NCBI RefSeq assembly: GCF_000716595.1
Contig: NZ_JNXC01000055.1
Location: 1-20,498, forward strand
Reading direction: 5' to 3'
Source: Saccharothrix sp. NRRL B-16314
GTDB lineage: Bacteria > Actinomycetota > Actinomycetes > Mycobacteriales > Pseudonocardiaceae
DNA length: 20,498 nt
The notes beneath the pieces are model-generated. The model was not told where the DNA came from. It saw nothing but the letters and a program-made list of their open reading frames with translations, and did not search any database. Position numbers and translations under genes: made by a program. This document shows, piece after piece, positions 1-7,672 of this stretch; position 1 is the first letter of the stretch; every line of letters starts with the position of its first letter.

Positions 1-413
<413 letters not shown>

Positions 414-494
414 TCACGATCATGCCCTGGAGGTCCAGCATGCGCGATCGTCGCAGCTCAGCATCCCAGTGCAGAGTTCTGACACCCCACAGGT

Positions 495-863
495 TTGGCG
501 ATCGTCGACGAGTACGACGTTCAACGGGTGCTCCACGCCGTGCTCCGACTGCACTTCGACGACGTGGAGGTGGAAGAGACGACACCGCGCCGGGCAGGCG
601 GTTCCTACCGGATCGACTTCGTTCTGCGGCAGGAGAAAGTGGCCGTCGAGGCTAAGATGACCCGCCCCTCGCTGGGTGCGAAGGAGGTACGGCGCCAGCT
701 CGTTGAGGATATGTTCGTGTACCGGCGGCAGGCGAACGTCGCAGCACTTGTCGCGGTGGTCTACGACCCCGGGCGGCGCATCGACAACCCTGCCGGGTTC
801 GAGCAGGACGTCAACACCGATGACCTCGAACTTCCCGTCCGCGTCGTCATCGCACAAGGCTGA
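495..863 (+). CDS. PD-(D/E)XK nuclease domain, DpnII/MboI-type, 5'-truncated
   Basis: This 122-residue product matches the DpnII/MboI-like restriction endonuclease domain often found at the C-terminus of larger conflict proteins. Its features run in order: a YDVQRVLHAVLRLHFDDVEVEE start, a TPRRAGGS loop, the catalytic RIDF Asp, the EAK half of the D-ExK site, then a helix with RRQLVEDMFVYR and the strand VAALVAVVYDP. The only in-frame start is TTG at 495, 13 bases after an in-frame TGA, and no good ribosome binding site is visible. I therefore think the usual N-terminal partner domain was lost when the upstream transposon arrived and this may not be expressed. The catalytic core itself looks intact. 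Confidence 0.6.
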   Translation: MAIVDEYDVQRVLHAVLRLHFDDVEVEETTPRRAGGSYRIDFVLRQEKVAVEAKMTRPSLGAKEVRRQLVEDMFVYRRQANVAALVAVVYDPGRRIDNPAGFEQDVNTDDLELPVRVVIAQG

Positions 864-1200
864 TCACAAGTGAGGTCGCGGTATCGAGCCAGGCGGCCCC
901 CGCGCACCTCTCACCGGGGCCTCGGCGGCCAACGCACCTGGACAAGCAATCCTCAGCTCGGCAGGCCCCGTCCCGCGGTACGATCGAGTTCTCGGTATGG
1001 GGTTTCGGGATCCGGTTATCATGCCGCGTCACCCGACGAGCCCGTGGAACGCGAGCGTCCACGGGTCATCCCAAGCGTGTCCTGATGGCCCTTCTGACCT
1101 GCCTGGATGGAGTAATCGGCAGGCGCAGTGCTCAGGTGCTGGATTGATTCCTGCGTCTTTCGACGAGCGTTCGCCTTGAAGGCGCTTGATCCGCCGAGAG
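864..1200. other. Intergenic region between convergent genes
   Basis: No convincing gene is visible. The region separates the end of the plus-strand nuclease fragment from the end of the minus-strand AAA ATPase. It contains a hairpin at 1041-1065 and a smaller inverted repeat near 1170-1185 (CGCCTTGAAGGCG core), either of which could terminate transcription. Short open frames in this stretch have no recognisable protein content. Confidence 0.5.
1041..1065. terminator. Candidate bidirectional terminator hairpin
   Basis: An eight-base-pair perfect stem (CCCGTGGA paired with TCCACGGG) encloses a nine-base loop between two convergent genes. There is no T-run, which is common for actinobacterial terminators. 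The assignment rests on position and pairing only. Confidence 0.4.
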
Positions 1201-2463
1201 TCAGAAGGGCTCGATGATGCGGATGTAGCTGCGCATCCGGGGGTCGGTGAAGCGGTAGACACCTCGACTCAAGCGTCGCAGGACGGTGGGGCCGCCATCG
1301 GAGCTCAGCCTGCTCAGCGCGTTGGTGATGTTGCGTCCCTGGGCCGCGGTGCGTAGTTGGGCGACGGTGAACTCGTCGGTGTCCAGCGACGCGGCGGCGA
1401 CGAGCACCTCGCGGTAGCTGGTGCTGGCGGATCGGATGCTCTCGGCGTACTGGTGCCGCAGGGTGCCCTCGGCGTCCTCGACCGCTGTCGTCATCGCCAG
1501 TGGCAGCGCGGCCGACGTGATGACGTCCTCACGCAAGCGGATGGCGTGTTCCGCGCATTTGAGTGCGAGCAGATGGGTGAAGTGCGGGTAGCCCGCGCTG
1601 AGCCTCGCGATCTCGGCGGTGACGTCGTCCTCGAACCGCAGCCGCAACGCGTCGGCGCCTGCTCGGACGATGGAGCGCAGTTCGTCCACGGACATGCGAT
1701 GGAGCTTGGTCTCGCGCAACGAGCGCTGCACCGACTTGTGCCCGTCGGTGAGGTCGGCGGCGGTCTCGGCGATGCCGACGAGCAGGAGCTTGAACGGTGC
1801 GGAGGTGTCGCTGAGGAGCTTTATCAGCTCGGCGATCTTGCGCCGTGTCGCCTGGTCCTCGACCACGTCCAGCTCGTCGATCAGCATGAAGCCAGTGAGC
1901 TGGGCGAGGTGCTGCGCCGCATCGGCCGCGCCGATCAGCCCTTCCGGGCGGTACGTGGACGTGCTGCTGCGTTGCTGTTCGCGTTCCACGCCCACGGCGT
2001 CGAAGAGCTTCGCCTCGGTCTTGGCCGTCTTGGTCTCCTGCGCGGTGTACTCGACGCGCTGCACGTCCACACCCGCCGCTGCAAGGGGTTCGCGGAAGAT
2101 GGACTCGAATGTGTCGGTGTGGTCGCACCGCTTGACGTAGTACGGCAACATCGTCGCCTGGTGGGCCGCGTAGGTCGCGACGTTGGCCAGCGAGCTCTTG
2201 CCCACGCCGCGGTCGCCGTAGAGCAGCGCGTGTTGCCCCGGCGTGTTCAGCACCTGGACGATGCGGTTGATCTCCGCGCCACGCCCGGCGAGCATGTAGC
2301 CGGGCTGGATCGGTTGGTGCGGCGTGAACACCTCGCGGACCCGGGACTGCACGATGGCGGCTTCGACGATGAGGTCGAAGGGGTCGGCCACCAGCCGTCT
2401 GTCACCGCGGTAGTTGGGGCGCAAGCGGCTGCGCCAGCCCTGAGCCGAAGGGTCGACCATCAC
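1201..2463 (-). CDS. AAA+ ATPase, Orc1/Cdc6-like, with C-terminal winged helix
   Basis: A 420-residue ATPase. The Walker A is GDRGVGKS at 83-90 and Walker B is LIDELD at 194-199. A sensor-1-like strand LVGIAET lies at 228-234. A helical lid follows, with SAGYPHFTHLLALKCAEHA near 289-307, and a winged-helix-like end at about 350-420. This resembles AAA+ proteins that remodel or recruit DNA or protein in mobile-element and defence loci; the substrate is unknown. Start: GTG at 2463 overlaps the upstream stop by four bases (GTGA), or ATG at 2460 overlaps it by one (TGATG). Both imply translational coupling to the STAND protein at 2460-5093, so the pair probably works together. No truncation is seen. 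Confident on fold, not on role. Confidence 0.8.
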   Translation of the reverse strand: MMVDPSAQGWRSRLRPNYRGDRRLVADPFDLIVEAAIVQSRVREVFTPHQPIQPGYMLAGRGAEINRIVQVLNTPGQHALLYGDRGVGKSSLANVATYAAHQATMLPYYVKRCDHTDTFESIFREPLAAAGVDVQRVEYTAQETKTAKTEAKLFDAVGVEREQQRSSTSTYRPEGLIGAADAAQHLAQLTGFMLIDELDVVEDQATRRKIAELIKLLSDTSAPFKLLLVGIAETAADLTDGHKSVQRSLRETKLHRMSVDELRSIVRAGADALRLRFEDDVTAEIARLSAGYPHFTHLLALKCAEHAIRLREDVITSAALPLAMTTAVEDAEGTLRHQYAESIRSASTSYREVLVAAASLDTDEFTVAQLRTAAQGRNITNALSRLSSDGGPTVLRRLSRGVYRFTDPRMRSYIRIIEPF

Positions 2464-5093
2464 ACACCCCGCTTCTGGCGCGTGGTGTCGCGACGCGACC
2501 GCCGGGGTTGGTCGAGCAGTTTCTCGTCCAGGGCCAGGTTCTCCGCGACGCGCACCGTGTGCGGGTGGTCGGGGCCCAGGACCCGTCGCAGGCGTCGCAC
2601 GGTGTCCTGGTCGAGGTCACGGGCCTGCTCGACCAGGCCGAGCAGCCTCAGGTCACCGGCGAGGTTGTTCGCGGCCAGCAACGTGGCCGGGTCGTCCTCA
2701 CCCAGTGTGTCGCGGTAGCGCTCATACGTCTCCTGGTCGAGGTCGCGTGCGGCGCCCACATCGCCGACGGCGGACAGCACGGCGGCCAGGGTGCTCGCGG
2801 CGGTGAGCGTGTCGGGGTGATCGGGACCCAGCACGCGCCGGGTGCCCTCGAACGCCTCGTCCGCCAGTTCTCGCGCCGCGGGTGTATCGCCCAAGTCCAG
2901 GTAGTCCGCCGCCAGCATGGTCTTCGCCGTGAGGGTGCGTGGGTGCAGGCGGCCGTAGATTCGTTGGGACGTGCTCACCACTCGTTGCCTCAGCGACATC
3001 GCGCGCCGTGAGTCCCCGGCGTCGTGCAGCGCCTCGGCGAGCTCGGACCACGCGCTCAACGTCTGCGGGTGCTCTTCCCCCATGATCGTGGTCGCCCGAT
3101 CGGCGAGATCTTCGAGCCGGGCGAGAGCTTGCTCGTCGTCACCGATCTCGCGGAGCAACGTCGCCAGCTCCAACCGCGCGCTGAACGTCTGGCTGTCGTC
3201 CGGGCCGTAGCGTTCGAGGGTGAGTCGGACGACTTCGTCCTGCACCCTCAGCGCCCCTTCGAGGTCACCGGAGATGCGCAACGTCCTTGCCACGAGCGCC
3301 GCTTCGGTCAGCCGATCGGACCTCGTTCCGGTGATCGGGGAGCTGACGACCAGCGCGCCCAGCGCGCCGCCCTGAATGACGTCGTGGCCGGTGCGCTCCA
3401 GGGCGCGGACGTCCTTCTGGATGCGCCGCGCAGGCTCATCCGCCTGCACGTCGGCGAGGTAGCGCGCGGCGTCACGCAGCATCTCGCTGACCGCCGGGCG
3501 TGCCGAGCGCAGGTTCTGGACCTGCCCGTGCACGGCCAACGCTTGCCCGATCAGGAACTCCCAGCCGGACCGGCTGTCGTTCACGCCGGAGAGGTCCCGC
3601 ACCTCTTCGAGCAGTACCTGGGACGCCGCGGCCATCCAGGCTTCCGCACCGCCCTCGGCTTCGCCGGCCGCGCGCAACTCGGCGACGATGATCGGGTGCA
3701 AGGTGATCGTGCGGACGTCGACGAACCCGAAGAAGCGGAGAGGCCGGGTGAGCCAGCCACCGGTCAGTTCCCGCCTGCGGACCGGAACGACCCGCCCCGA
3801 CGTCACGTCCAGGTCCCAGGCGAGCACGCGGATCGGGACGTGGTCGCCGCCAAGCCAGGCCGCGAGCACCAAGGCCCGGAACAACGCCATGTCGTGCCTG
3901 CGCAGCGCGCGCAACAACAGCCGGGCGGCCACCCGCGCCGCACGAGGAGTATTCTCCGGTTCCTTGCCTCGCAACGACTCACGCTGCACGGCGGAGAAGT
4001 CGGCCCGGTACTGGTCGTAGCCGAAAGTGCGGATAAACGCCCCGGCGATGGTCAGTGCGAGGGGAACGCCGATCATGTCGGACGTCACGTGCTCGGCGAT
4101 CTCGATCGGCTGGTCGAACGCGAGGGTCAGCAGTTCGACCGACATGTGGGGGGCCAGACCGGTGACCCAGTGCGTCTCGCGGGCGTCGAAGGTCGGCTTG
4201 GTGGCGGTGACCAGCACCTCCCAGCCACTGTCCAGGACTGGCCGCACGGCCTCGGCACCGGCATCGGAGAGGTCGTCGAGCACCACCAGGCAGCGCCCCG
4301 GGTGGCGGCGCATCAGGCGGGGGAGGTCGTCAAGCGCCCGGGTCACGCCTTCAGCCGGTGATCCCAACGCCCGTGCCAGTTCGGCCAGCGCCAGCGGGAC
4401 GGCGTCGGGCACTGTGCACGAGATCCACCAGAGCACTTCGTAGTCGTCCGCGTTCGTGAGGGCGTGAACCGCGGCGATCGTGCTCTTGCCGTGGCCCGGA
4501 GGTCCGGCCAGCACCGTGACGCCGGGACCGCGGCCCTCCCGGAGAAGTTCCGACAGGTCGCCGTGGCCGAAGAACACGCGGGGCAATGTGGGCGGCAGTC
4601 GTCGCAGCACCGGCCCTGCGGCGTTGCCGCCGTGCGTGCGGATGTGCTTGGTGATCGCCGCCAAGACGGCCTTGTACAGCTCCGTGGGATCCGAAGCCGT
4701 CGGCTGGTCGTCAAGGCGCGCGCGGAACTCGTCCTGGCGGCCGGGGTACTGCGGGTCGCGGAACAATCGGGCCGGGCCGACGACATTCTCGCTCAACACC
4801 ACGGCTACGAAGGGCACGCCCGCCCGCGCGGCGTGGTCGAGGTCGACCTCGCTGAGCACGCGGTGCCCGCCGGACATCTCGTCGAGACCCGAGCGGAACC
4901 CGACCACGAGCAGTACGAGGTCCACGTGGCCCAGCCGCTCCCAACGGTCGGAACCGGTGGTCCGCGCCCGCACTGGAGTCGCACCAGCGGCGCGGATGGC
5001 CTCGGCCGCCGCCTGCGCGAAGGAGCGGCTTTCGGGGAACGTGGCGAGTTCGCTGGTGCAGCTCACGAACACCCGGAGCGGTCTTGGCGCCAT
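2460..5093 (-). CDS. STAND NTPase: DUF4062 - NB-ARC - TPR (NLR-like)
   Basis: An 877-residue protein built like a bacterial NLR. Residues 7-95 are a DUF4062-type domain (RVFVSCTSEL, later VDLVLLVVGFRSG). DUF4062 is a Rossmannoid domain usually placed at the N-terminus of STAND proteins and considered an effector or signalling module. The NTPase has P-loop GPPGHGKST at 197-205 and Walker B CLVVLDDL at about 268-275. The C-terminal third holds kinesin-light-chain-type TPRs: the G-x-x-H/D-P-x-T motif recurs every 42 residues at about 630, 672, 714, 756, 798 and 840. In this family the TPRs are thought to sense a trigger and the NTPase to oligomerise. I chose ATG 5093 because GAAG lies nine bases upstream and the domain starts at once; ATG at 5099, 5102 or GTG-like 5153 would only add tail. 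It is followed by the coupled AAA ATPase. Confidence 0.85.
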   Translation of the reverse strand: MAPRPLRVFVSCTSELATFPESRSFAQAAAEAIRAAGATPVRARTTGSDRWERLGHVDLVLLVVGFRSGLDEMSGGHRVLSEVDLDHAARAGVPFVAVVLSENVVGPARLFRDPQYPGRQDEFRARLDDQPTASDPTELYKAVLAAITKHIRTHGGNAAGPVLRRLPPTLPRVFFGHGDLSELLREGRGPGVTVLAGPPGHGKSTIAAVHALTNADDYEVLWWISCTVPDAVPLALAELARALGSPAEGVTRALDDLPRLMRRHPGRCLVVLDDLSDAGAEAVRPVLDSGWEVLVTATKPTFDARETHWVTGLAPHMSVELLTLAFDQPIEIAEHVTSDMIGVPLALTIAGAFIRTFGYDQYRADFSAVQRESLRGKEPENTPRAARVAARLLLRALRRHDMALFRALVLAAWLGGDHVPIRVLAWDLDVTSGRVVPVRRRELTGGWLTRPLRFFGFVDVRTITLHPIIVAELRAAGEAEGGAEAWMAAASQVLLEEVRDLSGVNDSRSGWEFLIGQALAVHGQVQNLRSARPAVSEMLRDAARYLADVQADEPARRIQKDVRALERTGHDVIQGGALGALVVSSPITGTRSDRLTEAALVARTLRISGDLEGALRVQDEVVRLTLERYGPDDSQTFSARLELATLLREIGDDEQALARLEDLADRATTIMGEEHPQTLSAWSELAEALHDAGDSRRAMSLRQRVVSTSQRIYGRLHPRTLTAKTMLAADYLDLGDTPAARELADEAFEGTRRVLGPDHPDTLTAASTLAAVLSAVGDVGAARDLDQETYERYRDTLGEDDPATLLAANNLAGDLRLLGLVEQARDLDQDTVRRLRRVLGPDHPHTVRVAENLALDEKLLDQPRRSRRDTTRQKRGV

Positions 5094-5102
5094 GCCCATC
5101 AT

Positions 5103-5244
5103 CTTCGCAGGCCGTGAGCTGTGCGGTGCGGGTGACGGGCCGCCCGTCACCACGCAGGGTGTACATGGCGTCGTCCTGGAGGTTCGCCGCGGGTGCGTTG
5201 CAAGCGTGGACCCACGCCGTGACCACGAAGGTCACCGTGTTCAA
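5103..5244 (-). other. Possible small coding stretch upstream of the STAND gene
   Basis: From TTG 5244, about 47 codons upstream of the STAND start show actinobacterial coding periodicity. I counted G+C of roughly 64, 53 and 87 percent at codon positions 1, 2 and 3. The peptide (VTFVVTAWVHACNAPAANL then QDDAMYTLRGDGRPVTR) is unlike a shadow frame. The frame does not stop before the STAND gene; it runs on into it out of frame. Either a short leader gene has lost its stop, or an N-terminal module has been frameshifted away from the STAND protein. I recognise no family. If it is noncoding, the stretch is simply the promoter region. Confidence 0.3.
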
Positions 5245-5271
5245 CCCCGGTCTCGACCCGGACGTCCTGAT

Positions 5272-5485
5272 GGTGCTCTCTGAACCGGGTCCTGTCGCTG
5301 ATTGCGGTGATCAACATGTGAGTGGGGTCAGACTCGGCAGAGGACCTTCTTGCAGAGTAGGTCGAACTTCGCCCGCCCATACATACTTCTGTTGATCGAT
5401 TTCAGCCGTGACACGGCACCTTCGACTACGCCGGAGTTGTGCGCCACCGTGAGCCCCACGGTATTGTCGACGACGCGTGAAAACT
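5272..5485 (-). pseudogene. ISL3-family transposase C-terminal remnant
   Basis: Reading the minus strand from 5485, the frame ending at TGA 5330-5328 gives the ISL3 C-terminal signature: LTVAHNSGVVEGAVSRLKS, then SINRSMYGRAKFDLL and a short basic tail. This contains the NSG-x-VEG catalytic region. About 51 residues remain of roughly 400. Downstream of the stop, sequence to about 5272 is probably its terminal repeat (plus strand GGTGCTCTCTGAACCGGG). It is cut at 5485/5486 by the complete ISL3 element, which is a different, oppositely oriented ISL3 lineage. No matching upstream half is found on the far side of that element, so the junction was rearranged. Confidence 0.7.
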
Positions 5486-5508
5486 GGATCTGGCACGGTT
5501 TCCGTGAT
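5486..5508 (+). repeat. Left terminal inverted repeat of ISL3 element
   Basis: The 23 bases beginning GGATCTGGCACGG are the exact reverse complement of 7188-7210. They mark the left end of the ISL3 element and are the expected transposase binding site. Confidence 0.85.
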
Positions 5509-5534
5509 GAGGCACTGGTAGCTGATCATGTCGC

Positions 5535-7172
5535 GTGTCGGTCTCGGAGTTACTCGGTGTAGTGTTCCCTCACCTGCTTGACCTGCGGATCGAGAAGGTG
5601 TCCGCGGCTGGTCGGTCGGTACGGATCCGGGCCACCACTCACGACCGGGCTGTGGCGTGCCCGACCTGCGGGTTCGCGTCACGCCGGGTACACAGTCGCT
5701 ACGAGCGTCTACTGTCCGATCTCATGGTCGGCGGCCGGGAAACGGTGATCCACCTGCGGGTGCGGCGGTTGTTCTGCGGCAACGAGCACTGTGCGCGGGC
5801 GACGTTCGTCGAGCAGGTCGCCGGGTTGACCATCAGGCACGGTCGCCGCAGCGTCGGCCTGGGTCGGATGCTGGAGCGCATCGCGTTGGCGCTCGGTGGC
5901 CGGGCCGGCGCGCGGCTGACCTCTCACGTGGCCGTCGACGTGAGCCGGATGACGCTGTTGAGGCTGGTGCGGGGGCGCTGCCGGACCAACCAGCGGGTGT
6001 TGTGAGGGTGCTGGGCGTCGACGACTTCGCCCTGCGCCGGGGACACGTCTACGGCACGGTGCTCGTCGACATCGAGTCCGGCAGCCCGGTCGACGTACTC
6101 GACGATCGCACCGCCGGGACCTTGACCGCATGGCTGCGCGAGCATCCCGGGGTGGGGATCGTGTGCCGCGACCGTGCCGGCGCGTACGCCGAAGGCACCC
6201 GTCTCGGCGCGTACGCCGAAGGCGCCCGTCTCGGCGCACCGCAGGCGCTGCAGGTCGCCGACCGGTGGCACGTCTGGAACAACCTGGCCACCGCCGTCGA
6301 ACGCACCGTCGCCAGGCACCACGCCTGCCTGCGACCACCCGAGGACGCCACGTCGGCGATCGACACACTGGCCGGTGCCGCACCGCCCGCATCGACACCG
6401 GCGCCGGGCCTTGTGCGGACCGACCGGATCGCCGTCCGCACCCGTGAGTGCTACGCCGCGGTGCACCGGTTGCGCGGTCAAGGTCTGGGTGTCCGTGCCA
6501 TCGTCGCCGAACTCGGACTGGCCAAGGGAACGGTCCGTCGTTTCGTCCGCGCCACAGGTGTCGACGAACTGCTGGCCACCGACGGCACCGGACGCAGACA
6601 CAGCCTGCTCGAGGAGTTCAAGCCCTACCTGCACCGGCGATGGACCGCGGGCTGCACCAACGCGACGCTGCTGTTCGAGGAAATCGAGGCCCAGGGCTAC
6701 CGCGGTCGGTATCAGATCGTGCGGGACTACCTGCGCCCTTTCGCACCGGCGCACCCGTCCCCGAACCGGCGCCACCGGTGCCGAAGGTCCGTCGGGTCGC
6801 GGGCTCGATCATGAGCAACCCCGGGAACATCGCCGACGACGACCAGCGATGGCTTGACGAGATCCTGACCCGAAGCCCGGAGCTCATCGCACTGGCGGGA
6901 CATGTGCGCTCGTTCGCCACCATGATGTGCGACCTGCGCGGGGAGCGCCTGGAGGAGTGGATGGCGGCGGTGGAGAACGACGACCTCCCCGCGCTGCACT
7001 CCTTCGTGACCGGCTACGACGCGACCAGGACGCCGTCACCGCGGGCCTGACACTGCCCTGGAACTCCGGCCCCGTCGAAGGACACGTCAACCGCATCAAG
7101 ATGATCAAACGGCAGATGTACGGACGAGCCAACCCCGACCTGCTCCGCAAACGCATCCTGCTCGCCGACTGA
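5535..7172 (+). pseudogene. ISL3-family transposase, three frameshifts
   Basis: Read across three frames the protein is a full ISL3 transposase. It has an N-terminal zinc-binding region (CPTCGFASRRVHSRY, then LFCGNEHC), an HTH, the catalytic VLGVDDFALRRGHVYGTVLV and VCRDRAGAY segments, ADRWHVWNN, and the C-terminal NSGPVEGHVNRIKMIKRQM. The frame breaks at three points. One extra G lies in the G5 run at 5971-5975. One C is missing near 6742, where FAPAH should read FRTGAP. One C is missing near 7013, where GYDATR should read GLRRDQ. A tandem 27-bp duplication (6181-6234) adds nine residues. GTG 5535 is the start. The copy cannot make a full transposase unless the indels are assembly errors. 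Confidence 0.85.
6181..6234 (+). repeat. 27-bp tandem duplication inside ISL3 transposase
   Basis: Two adjacent 27-bp units (6181-6207 and 6208-6234) differ at one base. Each encodes about nine residues around AYAEGxRLG, just after the catalytic CRDR segment. The family normally has one copy, so this is a recent in-frame slippage product. Confidence 0.85.
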
Positions 7173-7187
7173 CGACACGCCTCGGCA

Positions 7188-7210
7188 ATCACGGAAACCG
7201 TGCCAGATCC
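7188..7210 (-). repeat. Right terminal inverted repeat of ISL3 element
   Basis: These 23 bases are the exact reverse complement of 5486-5508. They lie 15 bases after the transposase stop, as expected for the right end. Confidence 0.85.
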
Positions 7211-7244
7211 CAAATTCGAGCGCCGTTGACACATTCGCGTAGGC

Positions 7245-7428
7245 AGGTGGTGATACCCAGGGCTGCGGCGATGTCGGCCCAGGTGGCGTGGTCGCGGTAT
7301 TGGGTGATGTGGTCCACCGCGACGGTGATCGCGGTGTGCCGGTGTTCGGTGGCTGCGTCAGTAACGAGTTGTCCGAGCAGGGCGAGGTGGTGGTATTCAG
7401 CGGTGCTGAGTCCGGGCTCAGCTGTCAT
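7245..7428 (-). pseudogene. Small helix-turn-helix-like protein, truncated by ISL3 junction
   Basis: From ATG 7428 about 60 residues are protein-like: TAEYHHLALLGQLVTDAA, then HTAITVAVDHITQYRD, ending in ATWADIAAALGITT. The last stretch resembles the start of a helix-turn-helix (W-x-DI-x-ALG-I-T, normally followed by Q-AAH-x-RF). The recognition helix is missing: the frame passes into unrelated codons beside the ISL3 right end and stops at 7189, inside the repeat. The start overlaps the preceding small frame by eleven bases, so the two were probably cotranscribed. The HTH reading is inferred from one motif. Confidence 0.5.
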
Positions 7429-7642
7429 GGGTGATGTGGGTGGTGAAGGCGTCGATGATGGTGTTGATGTCGGTGTGGTGCAGGCCGCGGTTGAGTTCGT
7501 TCAGTGCTCGTAGGGTCTTGGTCTTGGTGTTGGGGTGTGCCGCGGCGGCAGCTGCTCGTGCGAGGTCAGGCAGGTCGTCGTGGTGGTCGTGGTCGAGTGC
7601 CTTGAGCACGGCGAGTGTCAGTGGTGTGGTGTAGTCGTCGTG
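7418..7642 (-). pseudogene. Unrecognised small gene, 5' end cut by IS481
   Basis: A coding-like frame runs from the IS481 junction: HDDYTTPLTLAVLKALDHD, then NTKTKTLRALNELNRGL and HHTDINTIIDAFTTHI, stopping at 7418. The first usable start inside it is GTG 7609 (63 residues), but coding character continues upstream to the insertion site at 7643. I therefore think the 5' part is lost or displaced. An in-frame TAG is formed at the CTAG target. I do not recognise the family. The eleven-base overlap with the truncated helix-turn-helix gene suggests a former operon. Confidence 0.4.
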
Positions 7643-7646
7643 CTAG

Positions 7647-7672
7647 ATGTACCTGGTCATGAGGTTGGTGAC
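7647..7672 (-). repeat. IS481 left inverted repeat
   Basis: This 26-base end matches the reverse complement of 8710-8735 at 22 positions. The four mismatches are together at 7660-7663. Confidence 0.8.

Larger units (their letters stand above)
5486..7210 (+). mobile_element. ISL3-family insertion sequence, 1725 bp, decayed
   Basis: The element is bounded by perfect 23-bp terminal inverted repeats beginning GGATCTGGCACGGTTTCC, at 5486-5508 and 7188-7210. It contains one transposase gene broken by three indels. Flanking eight-base sequences (5478-5485 and 7211-7218) do not match, so there is no target duplication; the copy has probably recombined or lost a flank since insertion. It sits between an ISL3 remnant on its left and a truncated helix-turn-helix-like gene on its right. 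Confidence 0.85.

Noticed and set aside
1357..2718. Long plus-strand open frame (453 codons) opposite the AAA ATPase
   Set aside because: It mirrors the GC-rich minus-strand genes, crosses the boundary of two real genes and has no domain content.
3024..4361. Plus-strand open frame of 445 codons opposite the STAND gene
   Set aside because: Arg/Pro/Gly-rich antisense shadow; the minus strand carries clear P-loop and TPR motifs here.
5971..5975. Programmed frameshift in the ISL3 transposase at the G5 run
   Set aside because: ISL3 elements normally use one frame, and two further indels downstream also break the gene, so decay is simpler.
5478..7218. Target-site duplication around the ISL3 element
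   Set aside because: The flanks TGAAAACT and CAAATTCG do not match at any length I could see.
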